64,000 nt of DNA from Arcuatula senhousia. Its lineage: Eukaryota > Mollusca > Bivalvia > Mytilida > Mytilidae. Within the stretch, counting starts at the first letter, position 1. Each line of letters starts with the position of its first letter. Positions 12,365 to 24,200 of this stretch are shown piece after piece. The stretch spans positions 54,968,686 to 55,032,685 of the forward strand of contig OZ020306.1 of assembly GCA_963971305.1 (NCBI GenBank), written 5' to 3'. A model generated the notes under the pieces. It worked only from the letters and a program-made list of their open reading frames with translations. It had not been told where the DNA came from and ran no database searches. The position numbers and the translations under genes are program-made.

Positions 12365-12875
12365 AAAATATATTGTCTATAATGTACCTGCGTTTTCCAT
12401 TCTTTTGGGGAAAAAAACTGCGTTTAATCAGGTGTGTTTATCATAATTTGAGTTGTTCATATGAAATAGATGTATAAAGTGTGGAAAAATCAAAAGTTTT
12501 GATGCTGTTACAAGATGAAACTGATTTAGGGTTAAGAATTTCCTTAAGTTTTTTCGAATTCTTTACGGTCCACATTTGATTGACACCATTTCTAGAATAA
12601 CAGCACTCGAAATATTTCTTGGGGCCAGATTTAATTGCCGTCAGTATTGAAGTAAACAGAACCGAAAGAGGTTTAATGGTACATTTGGATGACCCCACAA
12701 TGAAGCGCTGCTTGTATGGATTTTTATGTAATTTGGGAATCCAATACAGGAGTGGAATGTCATCATTATTGGCACAAACCGAAAGGCCGGAGGAGGAAAT
12801 GACAGATTTTTGATTGTCAATTATTTCCTCCTTGGACAGTATTGTTGCTGTGCATGTGGTGCTATTACTGTTGAT
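12365..12875 (-). pseudogene. Penelope-like reverse transcriptase fragment
   Basis: The minus-strand translation contains LLYWIPKLHKNPYKQRFIVG, then CTIKPLS, then YSRNGVNQMWTVKNSKKLKE and TFDFSTLYTSI. This order matches the N-terminal part of the RT domain in a Penelope-like family common in cnidarians and molluscs (PKLHKNP...DFSTLYT). The open frame stops at 12441. After a frameshift, LIKRSFF...NGKRRY...DNIF continues to about 12365. Catalytic YxDD and the endonuclease are absent, so it is a dead fragment. The Penelope-like assignment is from memory of the motif order. Confidence 0.7.
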
Positions 12876-12944
12876 TTGATTTGAACATATTTTATTCATG
12901 AAAATAACATGAAAAGGATTGGAAAGCAGGACTAATATACGATA

Positions 12945-13080
12945 TTGAGATGTGGAATAAGTGTACGCGACACAACAAACATAAACAAACAGCAATTCAA
13001 AAAATCACAACGGAAAACAGCAAGCAGTCTTCAACATGACCATAGGTCACTGCTTACCGTCTTGCATTGGCCCAAGGCTA
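12945..13080 (+). repeat. Dispersed repeat 'GATGTGGAATAAG', copy 1
   Basis: Starts GATGTGGAATAAGTGTACGC, continues through CACAACGGAAAACAGC and CAGTCTTCAACATGACC, and ends near TGCATTGGCCC. The same order of words occurs at 33655-33785 (+), 36585-36740 (-) and 60995-61350 (-). There is no coding content. The class is unknown; it could be a SINE or a MITE. Confidence 0.75.
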
Positions 13081-13810
13081 ATAATACAATACAAAAGTAT
13101 CAAAACCAATCCCTAAATCATCAACGAAAGACTCAATTCTTGACATAAAACAGTTAACATAGAATGACAAGGACAAACAAAGGCTTTGGCAAAGTTTCAA
13201 GTTTTTTGGCTTAGGACAGGCACATATAAAATGTGGCGGGGTTAAACTAGTTTTTTGGATCCAACCTTCCCCCTATTGATAAGCTTGCACAAAGCTTCCA
13301 TAAAGTGTACAATTACTGTGCTATTACTGTTACAACCAAAACCTAGTTCAGCTGTTCAAATTCATTTCAAATTCCCAAGCAATTCGAGGTCAAATGATTA
13401 ATATCATTTCATACGTATGTATAAATTCCCCGCCTGTCAATTTCATGTCAGGTATAAATGGACATGCATGCCGTCGACTGCATGTAGTATGTTCCGGATA
13501 TTATTAAAATCTTTTCCATTGGAACCGGCTCACTATGTTTAAGATTATCATTGCTTATTTAATTATATTCCCTTCAGAGACTGAATTTTACAGACCCCAT
13601 GAAAAACAATCAAAAATTACATCCCCCATAGACTTCTTAGACAAAAATATGAAAAAAAAAAACTGTTTGTTGGAACATCCCTACCACCCCGTCTATATCG
13701 ATAGTAAGGATGATAAGACCGATAGAGGGCGCTGAATTATTCGAGTTACCCACCAGCGAGTGATTCCCCGCACTTATCATATTTCTTCCTAAAATTAAAT
13801 TGGAATGCAA

Positions 13811-14424
13811 TAAAAACGATGTAAAAGGATGTCATATATGTCTAATTTAAAAAATCTTTGAACAGCGATAAAAGAAAATCTCCAGTACAGCTCTTATGGT
13901 CGATATATATATCGGTTTGTCGAGCGGTAAAATGGCATCTCCGCACCGTGAACATGCATTATTTACAGTTCATGAATTTCGTCTGTGTAGTAAATATGAA
14001 AACAAAATACCTTATTCTTATAAATGTATATGATTGGAAATAACTAATTAAATTCGACACAAAATTGTAACGGAACTTGACAAGTTTCCAAACTGAGATA
14101 ATTTTTAATTTTCTCAGTTCCAAATGCATGTTAAAAGTCTATTTAAAGCGTATCTGCACATTTCTAGATTGCTATGTCCCTTCCTGCTTTTTTACATATT
14201 ATGTTATCTAATCCAGCATTATTTGATTTTAATTTGATGATCAATTGTTTTAACCATGCCGATTGGAACACGTCAATGCATTGCGCATGCGTGATATGGG
14301 GTATCGCGAGAAGTCAATATTTTGTTTTCATCAACTTTTGTAACTGTTCAGCCCAATAAATAATATCCTTCTTACACGGTCATACGATATGTTCAAAACA
14401 CAGAATCGATCAAAAATTAATTTA
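13811..14424 (+). repeat. 614-bp tandem duplication, copy 1
   Basis: Starts AAAACGATGTAAAAGG and ends near GAATCGATCAAAAATTAATTT. The same sequence follows at 14428-15043, with small indels and a CATCT/AGAGCGG rearrangement near the middle. No gene is seen; the open frames in it are short and unconserved between the copies. Confidence 0.9.
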
Positions 14425-14427
14425 ATT

Positions 14428-15043
14428 AAAACGATGTAAAAGGGTGTTTAAAAAAATCTTTGAACAGCGATAAAAGAAAATCTCCAGTACAGATCGGTTT
14501 GTCGAGCGGTAAAATTGTATTAAACAGAGCGGCATCTTCGCACCGTGAACATGCATTATTTACAGTTCATGAATTTCGTCTGTGTAGTAAATATGAAAAC
14601 AAAATACCTTATTCTTATAAATGTATATTATTGGAAATAAGTAATTAAATTCGACACAAATTTGTGACGGAACTTGACAAGTCTTAATTAGCAGTTCCAA
14701 ATGAATCGGTTAAAAGTTAATTTAAAGCGTATGTCTCTGCACATTTCTAGATTAATGCTATGCCCCTTCCTGCTTTTTACATATTATGTTATCTAATCCA
14801 GCATTATTTGATTTTAATTTGATGATCATTTTTTTAACCATGCCGATTGGCACACGTCAATGCATTGCGCATGCGTGAAATGGGGCATCGCGAGAAGTCA
14901 ATATTTTGTTGATATTAGATTATTTTCATCAACTTTTGTAACTGTTCAGCCCAATAAATAATCTGAATTGTAATATGATTATTATATCCTTCTTACACGG
15001 TCATACGATATGTTCAAAACACAGAATCGATCAAAAATTAATT
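14428..15043 (+). repeat. 614-bp tandem duplication, copy 2
   Basis: Second copy of 13811-14424, ending exactly against the inverted repeat at 15042-15099. Shared words include CTTTGAACAGCGATAAAAG (14459 vs 13856) and CATTATTTGATTTTAATTTG. Confidence 0.9.
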
Positions 15044-15099
15044 TTGTGTCCGTGTGTCCGGACACAAAATGCATGCCATATAAATTTTGCACCGAAATT
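15042..15099 (-). repeat. Subterminal inverted repeat, right arm
   Basis: Inverted partner of 1239-1298, 13.8 kb away. It abuts the second copy of a 614-bp tandem duplication. Confidence 0.8.
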
Positions 15100-16690
15100 G
15101 TGCCACTAATGATTTTCGTCATTGACAATTTTTTTTTGGTTGTAAGTCTTGTGCTACTTGCACAATAAAAAAAACATAAGAGAAGGATTTTCTTGCCCAA
15201 AATATTAATATTGGGACAAAAATGCCAAAATTAGTATTACTTTGAGAAACATGGTCCGTTTAGAGGCACGTGACACTTTTTAGGTCCGTTAATGATGCAT
15301 GTCTCACATTTTGAAAATGCAGGTCTGATGGAAATAAACCTTAATATAGCGAATCCCATTCATCCCAATTATCAAAATTGGCAAAATCGATGATATCTTT
15401 GTCAGAAGATTGTAATGATTGGTTTCACAGAAAAATTGTATTATTTTTAATATAATATAAGTGCCTAAATATTTACATGAGTTTGTGGCAATGGAAATAA
15501 ATCTGAACACAATTATTAATTTTATTTAAATGTATTTTATTTGGAAATACTTACATATATGATACAAATAGAATAATATAGTGCTACATTTATTTATGAA
15601 AAAAATATAAAAAGCGACAGGAGAGATATTGAAAAAAAGGTAAAATATTAAGAGGTATGTGAAAAAGCCATTGATCTGCCATTGGAGTATCACTTCAGGA
15701 TGTAGTAAGTGTATTTCTTGGACGTCAGTTTGTATGTATGGAGTTTTGAAAATTTCAGTACGGTTACAGTACGGTCTAAAGTTCCAGAAAATGTGTCTGT
15801 GGTACAAATCCCTTCATATTTAGATATTTTTCTCCATTTATATTTTTTATTTCCATAGTTTTTGTTCTTTTTTCTTTTCATTGCTAAAATAAATAACCAG
15901 AACAGACTGTATCGAACCGTTTTCATTATATTTATTAATAATTAGTAGCTTATTGCTTCTTTCATATATTATATACATATGTATTGTATATGTTTTCAAT
16001 ACCGTTGTTTCGTAGAATGATCTAGAATGGTGTTACATGTAAAGCCTTTTGACAATTGTTCATATCTAGACGTGCATATTCAAATTTTCGATAAATCCAC
16101 ATGAATTTTGTCTTTTCTTCTGTATACTAGCGTTCAGTCCTTATAGTAAAATTATGATATGTCATATAAAAAAAACTATTTTAATTTTCTATCTATCTAT
16201 GTTATTTAACGGACATAATATTTTGTCACAGGCACTTAACGGACCAACTTAACGGACAAAATAATATGTTATCAGCCCTTAACGGACCATATTTTATAAC
16301 TTTTCCCCTATTTCAAAATTATAATATAACATAGAGCATTGAAAATTAAACAGAATGTTGATACATTATTGTACTTTCTATGGATATCAACCAAAACATA
16401 TGTTTGGTTATATAAAAAGAGAAATTGATAAAAATGAGGTAAACATGTTTACATTTGCGAACTTTAAAATACTAAGGAGCCACACGCCTTTTCATTTTAT
16501 GAAGTTATATAGAGCTATTTTTACACAAATGCATATCGTATCGAACAATCATTCATTTTCATTTTGACAGATGTAATTTTTATAAATCTAAAATGCGTAT
16601 TAATTATGATATAACAAATTAATTACTGACCTTCAGTGTTTTTCTCGATTATACCTGGTTAACGGGCTGTCACGGCGACTTTAATTAACG
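15100..16690. other. Right interior of the candidate element
   Basis: AT-rich, with no gene. GTCCGTT words in plus orientation lie at about 15253 and 15283, and TAACGGAC words in the opposite orientation at 16206-16290. This mixed orientation may mean two related elements were joined. Confidence 0.5.
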
Positions 16691-16755
16691 GATCATAAAA
16701 ACCGTGAAACACCTTTTAACGGACCATATTTCTCGATAACGGTTAGGCCTCCTTG
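16690..16755 (-). repeat. Right terminal inverted repeat with TAACGGAC motif
   Basis: Reverse complement of the left end. It ends CGGTTAGGCCTCCTTG and is followed by GTCTT at 16756-16760, the same five bases that precede the left end. Three more TAACGGAC copies lie at 16200-16290. Confidence 0.6.
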
Positions 16756-16989
16756 GTCTTGTTCTGGTAATTTCCTCCGTTGACTTCGGAGCACTCTACA
16801 AGTTATTTTTCCATAGGTTTTTTCATTAAAACAAGCACAATGCTTAAACTATGGAAAAGCAAGAGAATGCCTTTTCCCGCCAAATTTTGAACGCCTAAAA
16901 AATTTGTAAGCTTAGTTAGTACCTTTACCTGTGGTCTATTATCAAATTAATAAATTTAGGTACCTTGTTATTTTTAAACTGACCAGCGA

Positions 16990-17695
16990 ACATCCTTAAG
17001 ATTGCTTACAGAATAAACAAGGGGTTGCACCATAGACCTGTATATTAAATAATTTAATATACAGGTCTATGGTTGCACTTAGTCGTGCCAGGGATTAAAT
17101 AAAACTTATTTGTATTGGACATCCCTGGTCGTGCTAAGAATACCCCCACTCCGCCACTCAGACAACAGGAAGTAAATGTGCTACTGACCTGGAAAAGGGG
17201 AGGCACGATACAACTCATCATGCTAAAGCTGTATACCACATTTGAAATCAATCCCTTTTGAAGAAGCCGAGAAATCTGTTACGAAAAATTATCTATTTTT
17301 GACCATTAAAAAAGTCTAAGTTGGCTTAGAAAACAAGAAGAAGATGCGTGACTGACCTGGAAAGGGGAGGCACGATACAACTCATCATGATAAAGCTGTA
17401 TATCAAATTTGAAATCAATCCTTTTTGTAGGAGCCGAGAAATCTGTTAAGGGATATTGTCTATTTTTTACCCTTAAAAAGCCTAAGTCAGCTCAGAAAAC
17501 AGGAAGTGGATGGGCGACTGACCTGGGAAGGAGAGGCACGTTACAATCATGATAAAGCTGTATACCAAATTTGAAATCAATCCCTTCAGTAGAAGCTGAG
17601 AAATCTGTTACGAAAGTTTGTTACGGACTTGTTACGGACGGACAGACGGACAAGGTGATTGCAATATAGCCCCCTCTCTTACGAGTGGTGGTATA
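16990..17695 (+). repeat. Dispersed element 'GGGGTTGCAC ... ACGAGTGGTGG'
   Basis: Begins AACAAGGGGTTGCAC and ends CTCTCTTACGAGTGGTGG. It holds about three internal units of ~165 bp (GACCTGG..AAGGGGAGGCACG, AAAGCTGTATACCA, TTTGAAATCAATCCCTT, GAGAAATCTGTTACG). Near the 3' end there is a GTTACGGACGGACAGACGGA tract. An inverted, shorter copy is at 26615-27003. It is interrupted at 17031-17071 by a micro-hairpin. Confidence 0.8.
17031..17071. mobile_element. 41-bp perfect micro-hairpin insertion
   Basis: Two perfect 20-base arms (CATAGACCTGTATATTAAAT and complement) around one A. GTTGCAC is duplicated on both sides (17024-17030 and 17072-17078). The homologous repeat at 26984-26990 carries one uninterrupted GTTGCAC, so the empty site is visible in the same window. 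It shares the CAT...ATG ends and the inner TATTAAAT with the hairpins at 8364 and 9212. Confidence 0.85.
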
Positions 17696-17699
17696 AAAT

Positions 17700-18985
17700 T
17701 GGTAGACGTCATTAAGAAAATTAAGGGTTTAGTAATACGAGACACACACCTGTTTTAGGGACATAAGCCGTAACCTTAGACTTGGTTAAAATATTGGTTT
17801 TGCCTTACCATTGCATGTCCTGTTTCAGGGGGTCCAATGTAATTGGTAAGTGCGTAGCATAATTTGGTAAGTGACTATAAAGATGGCGGAAAAACCTCGA
17901 TTCGATCGACAACGGTCAGTTTTCTCTTCGTGTTTACAAAAGTTATACACATCTTATGAATAAAACCATGTTGCCTTTCGGCAATTATGAGTTATGAGAA
18001 ATAGTACATAACAAAAATTTAATGCTTGATTTGCTTATCAAAAAGCTATTGAAGAAAAACCGGCCACTTGACAGCAATTTTTTTGTCATGTCGAAAAAAA
18101 CAGGCTTTGTTTCAGGTACTCTGATCACAAACGTAAGGTTTTATGGTGTTTTGTGGTTTGTCAACAAGCATGGATATTCCCAAATATTTTTTCGGTAAAA
18201 GAAACATGTATTTGTTGACATATTTACAATTATTTTATTTTTTGGTAAGTGCAAGTCTGTGTACTAAACAAAATTGGTAATGAATATTATCACAGTGCAA
18301 ACATCTTTATTCATTGCGTTAACGTTTTAATGAGATAGATGTTTTTTTGATTTCCGATTCATTTCTATTCTACTACATGAATCTGTTTAGCAGGCTGAAT
18401 CAAATAACTTTGATTTTTCCGACAAAGTACGTGAACATGTACATATTTTCCGGTTATGTTAATTTCACATTGCCAATTCGGTTACCTTGCTATGATGAGT
18501 ATGGTCTTGTGTTAGATTAACACTCTAAGTTTTATTTTAAAAGGCATACTAATACAAATAAGTTTATGATCAATGTGAAAACCTATACGAATTAAATGTA
18601 ACTAATTTTTCGAGCTTTTTGTGTTTAAAAAGAGTTTGAAAGTATCACTTACGAAATATGTTTGAAGCAAAGAAGGTGCTCTTTTAATAATATAGTTCAG
18701 CTTTGAGCACCGAAACCAAGGAAAATGGCATTAGCCCAGATGGCTGGTTTTCCAACCGATGCCAGTACATAAACATTTGGACTATAATGTCACAATACAA
18801 TGGGAATCTCCCTAGTTCTGATAGAACTGCTAAATTTGTAGTCTGTTTAGAGACCCCTGACAGAAACTTACAAAATTTCATGTTAAGCTTTTCTTGTTCC
18901 CAGTCTTTGTATATTTCATAAAAAATCAATTGCTTTCTTTTTGGTGTTACGTTTGTAATCCCCCGTTCTCGCACCCATATTAACA
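17700..18985. other. Unassigned sequence
   Basis: No gene is recognised. TTGGTAAGTG recurs at about 17846, 17873 and 18241, which may be a decayed short repeat. Confidence 0.4.
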
Positions 18986-18989
18986 AATG

Positions 18990-19890
18990 GGTTTTATAGT
19001 ATGATCAAAAATGTGAAGGAGAACCTTAATTGATGGAGATACCACCTTCATGTCTCTATATAGTTTAAAACTGGCATTTAATGCCTTTTTATATAACTTA
19101 GACTTAGCTTCTGTAAAACGGCAAGTTTTGTCGACACTATACCAAGATATTTATAGCTTTTTACACATTCAATCTTTTAAATGCCAATTAGAAATTCTTC
19201 ATTTAATAATTTACCAGAGTTTTTAAATACGACAACTTTGGTTTTGTTAATATTTATATCTAGACACCATGTTTTACAATACTCCTGCAAAATATCGAGT
19301 TTATTTTGTAGACAGTCACATCTTTTAGAATCAGCCATCAAGACTAAGTCGTCTGCATACAACAAGCAAGGGATTTTCCTGTTATCTAAAGTAACTGATT
19401 CTGACTGATCTAACAATTTTTGTGGTAAATCATTTATGAAAAATTTGAACAAGTTAGGGCTAAGTACGTCATCCTGTCGTACACCAACCTTGGCAGTGAA
19501 AAAATTTGTCATTTTGTTGCCCACTTTGATGCATAAAGTATCATTTAAGTGCATATTTTTTAGTTTTCTATAAAAATAACCATAAACATTTCTTTCAAGA
19601 AGTTTGAACATAATTCCAACATGGATAACTCTATCAAATGCCTTGCGAAAATCCAAGAAGCAAGCATATAATCTTTTATTCCCTTGTTTTAGATAATTAT
19701 TAATTATACATTTCAACACAAATATGTGATCTGTGGTACCAGATTTAAAAAAAAAAGCCAATTTGACTTTAATGTAATACTTTATTATCTAACAAAAATT
19801 TGTCAAAGCGTTTACAAAGTATTATATTGAAGAGTTTCCCAATACTATTATTAATAGCTATACCTCTATAGTTTTCTGGCATTTGACGTA
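18990..19890 (-). pseudogene. Broken LINE (non-LTR) reverse transcriptase
   Basis: Read on the minus strand from 19885: PENYRGIAINNSIGKLFN, then after a frameshift at a ten-T run near 19750, SGTTDHIFVLK, YACFLDFRKAFD, GVRQDDVLSPNLF, CLLYADDLVLMAD and INKTKVVVF. A further frameshift near 19177 leads into SYKYLGI, KSKLYKKALNASFKLYRDMK and SPSIKVLLHIFD. These are RT motifs in order (FRKAFD, GVRQGD-type, YADD, thumb). The YADD catalytic pair is intact, but the usual GD in GVRQGD is DD. There is no endonuclease or 5' end, so it is not a functional gene. Confidence 0.9.
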
Positions 19891-20858
19891 AACATATCTA
19901 TAAGGGCAAATTTTAGAGTGTTAATGGGCAAAAACATTTCATTCTATCAGTCATTGAAGTAAGTGAGTGATTTAGCATCTGGGAGCCTCTTGTTGAAAAA
20001 AAATGTTTAAAAGGTAACCAGAAAAATTTTGAAATTTCAAATCCCAGTGCAAATTTCCTTTTTCTTAAAAAGTAATTGTGTGCAATAACTTGAAGGTTGA
20101 TTATTACTTTAGGCTGTAATCAACATAAAATCTTGGGGTATGAGATCTACAATTGCCAAACAATATCATTATATTCTCTTACAAACTTGTTTGGCATAGT
20201 GTTAACTGCCCTACTCAGTGAAAAGACACTTAGTTACAGAAACATAGCAAGCTGGGGTCAATCCAGACATTATGGGGAGAAGCCGAGTGAGCTGAACATG
20301 ACTTGGACATATGGAAAGCTATTGTCAATGCCCTATGCCCTCCAGGGGTACAGAGGGATAAGTCAAGTCAAATACTTGATGCATCTGACAATAAAATAGG
20401 TGTGCATGCTACATATTTCAGGGGGTATCTTTGCAATCTTAATGTAATTAGCAGTTTCCATTTTAAATTCATGCATTTGCATGAACCATTTTTAGAATTT
20501 TACCTTTTTGATAGAGGAAGGTTTTTTGGATAATAAATGTTTGTGGTCCTGAATAGCAGCCGCCTTTTGTTCAAGAAGGGGTATAATAAAATGCTTAATT
20601 TTCTATCTTTTTTATTTCTTTTCTTTTCCAAATTTTATTTTGAATGGAGAAGAAAAATATAATCAGTAGCTGATATTAGTTTCCAGGAGGTGACCCTTGA
20701 AATGGTTAAAGACAGATAATTTACTGATAGGTTCCTATAATGAAGCTTTTCTTGTTTGCAAGACGTGTGTAAAATCATATGGAACTTTCATGATTTTTTT
20801 ATATACTTAAAATTTAACAAAGAAACAAAATACTTCATTCTATTAATTTATAACATCA
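19890..20858. other. Unassigned intergenic sequence downstream of rotatin
   Basis: Lies past the likely 3' end of the minus-strand gene. Open frames at 20097-20533 (+) have no recognisable domain. Confidence 0.4.
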
Positions 20859-20864
20859 TTTATT
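20859..20864 (-). terminator. Candidate poly(A) signal of rotatin
   Basis: AATAAA on the minus strand, about 285 bases after the stop codon at 21150. It is the first canonical signal I see. Use is inferred. Confidence 0.45.
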
Positions 20865-21149
20865 TGTATCATTCTAATAAATAAATTCAAAATATATACA
20901 TCAAAAACAATTCATAACAGCTTTTTGACAAATGTTTGTACTAAAACTTATATGGACGGATTATAACAGCACTATTCTATTATCACTAAAAACATGGAAA
21001 TTTTCATTGGTTGATATTTTCACAGCATTCCAATTTGAAATCATTCACAAATTTCTATTGTTACATTAACTATGAGAGATATTTTTGTAGATTTCTCATG
21101 ATTAAGAATTGAATAAAATGCTATTTACAGTATTCTCTAGTCATTTGTT

Positions 21150-21284
21150 TTACTCTGACACTGCTTCTATCACACATTGTAAATCTGTTAGACATTTCTC
21201 AGGAACTGATCGCTGATTGTACATATTGTTTATTTTATCTTGTAACCTAGGCAACACATTGGCATTCTTCATCATAACTTTGGC
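21150..21284 (-). CDS. RTTN: Rotatin exon 26, C-terminal exon with stop
   Basis: 135 bp including TAA at 21150-21152. Encodes AKVMMKNANVLPRLQDKINN, then the C-terminal helix CLTDLQCVIEAVSE. The acceptor is TTTTATTTCAG. The NNQK|AKVMMK junction matches the NYQKAK-type motif of vertebrate rotatin. Confidence 0.95.
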   Translation of the reverse strand, partial: AKVMMKNANVLPRLQDKINNMYNQRSVPEKCLTDLQCVIEAVSE

Positions 21285-24200
21285 CTGAAATAAAATCAAT
21301 ATAAACAGGTTAAGATAGTCACATAAAAGATTATTACTTATAGAATAACTTATGAGGGGTGGCGAATATCAATTTTAATGTCACGAGTCTCGAATTTCCG
21401 CGCACAAATTAAATCTCCTAGCGTTATTCGACATGAGTGACATTAAAATTCATATTCGTCACCCCAAATTAGTTATACTATTTATTATATAGATAATTTA
21501 AAAAACGTGACTAATAGATCATCAAAATAATGAAAACAAAGAAGTTATTGATTGATGAATTGTGTATTGCGCACTAATCTATGTTACATATTTTTCGCGG
21601 GAATCTTCACGAGGGTTAGATAAATTTGCACGCGAGTTAGATAAATCCTGTTATTAACTCCGTGAAAATCTAGAAATCTATTTAACTCGGAAGTCACGAT
21701 ATTTCACCTTTATCTATATAATAATCTATTTTATCAACCAAGATGGAAAGAAGCTTGTTTTCTTTGTCTTTTTGGTAAGATTGAACAAGAGGCTCCCAGG
21801 AGCCTAAATCGCTCACCTGGTCTTGATGTCAACCCTATATTTTGTAGAGCTAAATGAGCTGAACATTTAAGCAAGCAACAGTTTTTTCCTTATCTACTAT
21901 AGTTTTCATTCTATGAGCAAAAAACACGAAAAACCTTTATTTTAGGGGCCGTAACCCCTATAAGGGGTCATCTGACAACTTCAACCCTATGGAGACTTTT
22001 GTAGAGCTTTATGCGTTGAACATTTAAGCAAGCAACAGCTTTTCTAGAATTATTATCTGCTATAGTTTTCATTCTAAAGGCATGAAAAAACATGAAAAAG
22101 GTTATTTTAGGGGCCGTAACCCCTATTAAGGGTCATCAGACGACTTCTATCCTATGGATAATTTTGAAGAGCTAAATGAGCTGAACATTTAAGCAAGCAA
22201 CAACTTTTCTCTATCTGCTATAGTTTTCTTTCTCTAGATCAAAAACATGGAAAAAACATTATTTTAGGGGCCGTAACCACTATAAGGGGTCATCTGACAA
22301 CTTCAACCCTATGGAGACTTTTGTAGAGCTAAATGAGCTGAACATTTAAGCAAGCAACAGCTTCTCTCTATCTGCAATAGTTTTCATTCAGCAGGCCAAA
22401 AACATGAAAAATATTATTTCAGGGGCCGTAACCCCTATAAGAGGTCATCTGACAACTTCGACTCTATGGAGACTATTGTTGAGCAAAATGAGATGAACAT
22501 TTAAGCAAGCAACAGCTTTTCTCTATCTGCAATAGTTTTCTTTCTATAGGCCCAAAACATGAAAAAACATCATTTTAGGGGCTGTAACCCCTATAAGGGG
22601 TCATCTGACAACTTCGACCCTATGGAGACTTTTGTAGAGCTAAATGAGCTGAACATTTAGGCAAGCAACAGCTTTTCTCTATCTGCAATAGTTTTCATAC
22701 TATAGGGCAAAAACATGAAAAAATGCTATTTTTCACCTTTAAGGGGCTGTAACCCTTATAAGGGGTCATCTGACAACTTGGACCAAATGGAGACTTTTGT
22801 AGAGCTAAATGAGCTGAACATTTAAGCAAGCAACAGCTTCTCTCTATCTGCAATAGTTTTCATTCAGCAGGCCAAAAACATGAAAAAACATTATTTCAGG
22901 GGCCGTAACCACTATAAGGGGTCATCTGACAACTTCGACTCTATGGAGACTATTGTAGAGCTAAATGAGCTGAACATTTAAGCAAGCAACAGCTTTTCTC
23001 TATCTGCAATAGTTTTCTTTCTATAGGCCAAAAACATGAAAAAACATCATTTTAGGGGCTGTAACCCCTATAAGGGGTCATCTGACAACTTCGACCCTAT
23101 GGAGACTTTTGTAGAGCTAAATGAGCTGAACATTTAGGCAAGCAACAGCTTTTCTCTATCTGCAATAGTTTTCATACTATAGGGCAAAAACATGAAAAAA
23201 TGCTATTTTTCACCTTTAAGGGGCTGTAACCCCTATAAGGGGTCATCTGACAACTTGGACCAAATGGAGACTTTTATAGAGCTTTTAATGCTGAAGCAGT
23301 AGGGTGGCATCAGATTTCATCTATCTCTTATACTTTTTGATTTACAAGCCAAAAACAGTAGTCTGACCCCCCTGGTCTATTTTTAGCAACGGCGGCCATG
23401 TTTTTCGACGAATCAAAAATCCCCACATCAGTTCTGTGGGGGACACCCTAAGGTACCATCAGATCAAATTTGGTTCGAATCTGTTCAGCCGTTTCAGAGG
23501 AGAAGAAGTTTGAAGAAAAGTTAACGACGACGACGACGACGGACGACGACGGACGACGACGGACGACGACGACGGACGCCAAGTGATGGCAATAGCTCAC
23601 ATGGCCTTTGGCCAGGTGAGCTAAAAAGTAGAAGTTCAATATAAATTACCAGTAAACAGATGGGTTAAATTGTTTAAGGTTTTACGTTTAAAAGAAAAAT
23701 TTCAATAACTAAATATGAAAATATAACTAATATTGAAAGCTGAATATCAAGAGCACTTTTTATGCATGACTTTAGGATAACTATGTGAGAATTTTTTTGT
23801 GATGAGCCAATAAATCTTAACACAGGCAATGACATGACCATAAGACTAAATCTTAAACCAATCCTTTCACTTCTTGTTACCTTTTGGTTATTGTACACCA
23901 AAGCCCACAACGCTGATATAGCTACTCTCTGTAACTGGTCTTGGCCACAATCTATACACTTCATTATCTCTGGTAACAATTTATCTGAAAAATTTAGGTA
24001 AATATCTCTTTTTTAAGTTCATGAACTTAAGATAAAATTTCGTGTAAAGACATTATTTTAATGCTTTGTTTAATCGTAACAGAGTTACAATGAAATCTGT
24101 CTAAACAGGACCCTTTTGGACTAAGAATTTAATAGATATAGACTGGTGGTCAGTTAAACATTAAGGTGGATCAGGGGTATAAGCAAAATCCATCAGATTG

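Larger units (their letters stand above)
879..16755. mobile_element. Candidate ~15.9 kb inverted-terminus element
   Basis: The left end starts CAAGGAGGCCTAACCG (879-894) and the right end finishes with its exact reverse complement (16740-16755). Both continue with a near-identical TT(T)ATCGAG and then a GTCCGTTA motif. GTCTT lies directly outside both ends (874-878 and 16756-16760), as a 5-bp target duplication would. GTCCGTTA, or its complement TAACGGAC, recurs near both ends: at about 911, 953 and 977 on the left, and at about 16208, 16238, 16252, 16279 and 16716 on the right. This resembles the subterminal transposase-binding repeats of some DNA transposons. A second inverted repeat (1239-1298 and 15042-15099) lies inside. 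No transposase, integrase or polymerase gene is visible, so it would be non-autonomous or decayed. The family is unknown, and chance pairing of two smaller related elements is an alternative. Confidence 0.5.

Noticed and set aside
879..16755. Polinton/Maverick identity for the 15.9 kb unit
   Set aside because: The size is in range, but no polymerase, integrase, ATPase or protease frame is visible. The end sequence and 5-bp flank do not give the usual AG...CT ends with 6 bp.
20097..20533. Overlapping plus-strand frames as a gene downstream of rotatin
   Set aside because: No recognisable domain, no splice structure, and they overlap in different frames.
24013..24030. 18-base perfect palindrome TTAAGTTCATGAACTTAA as a fourth micro-hairpin
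   Set aside because: Too short, has no 7-bp flanking repeat and lacks the CAT...ATG ends.
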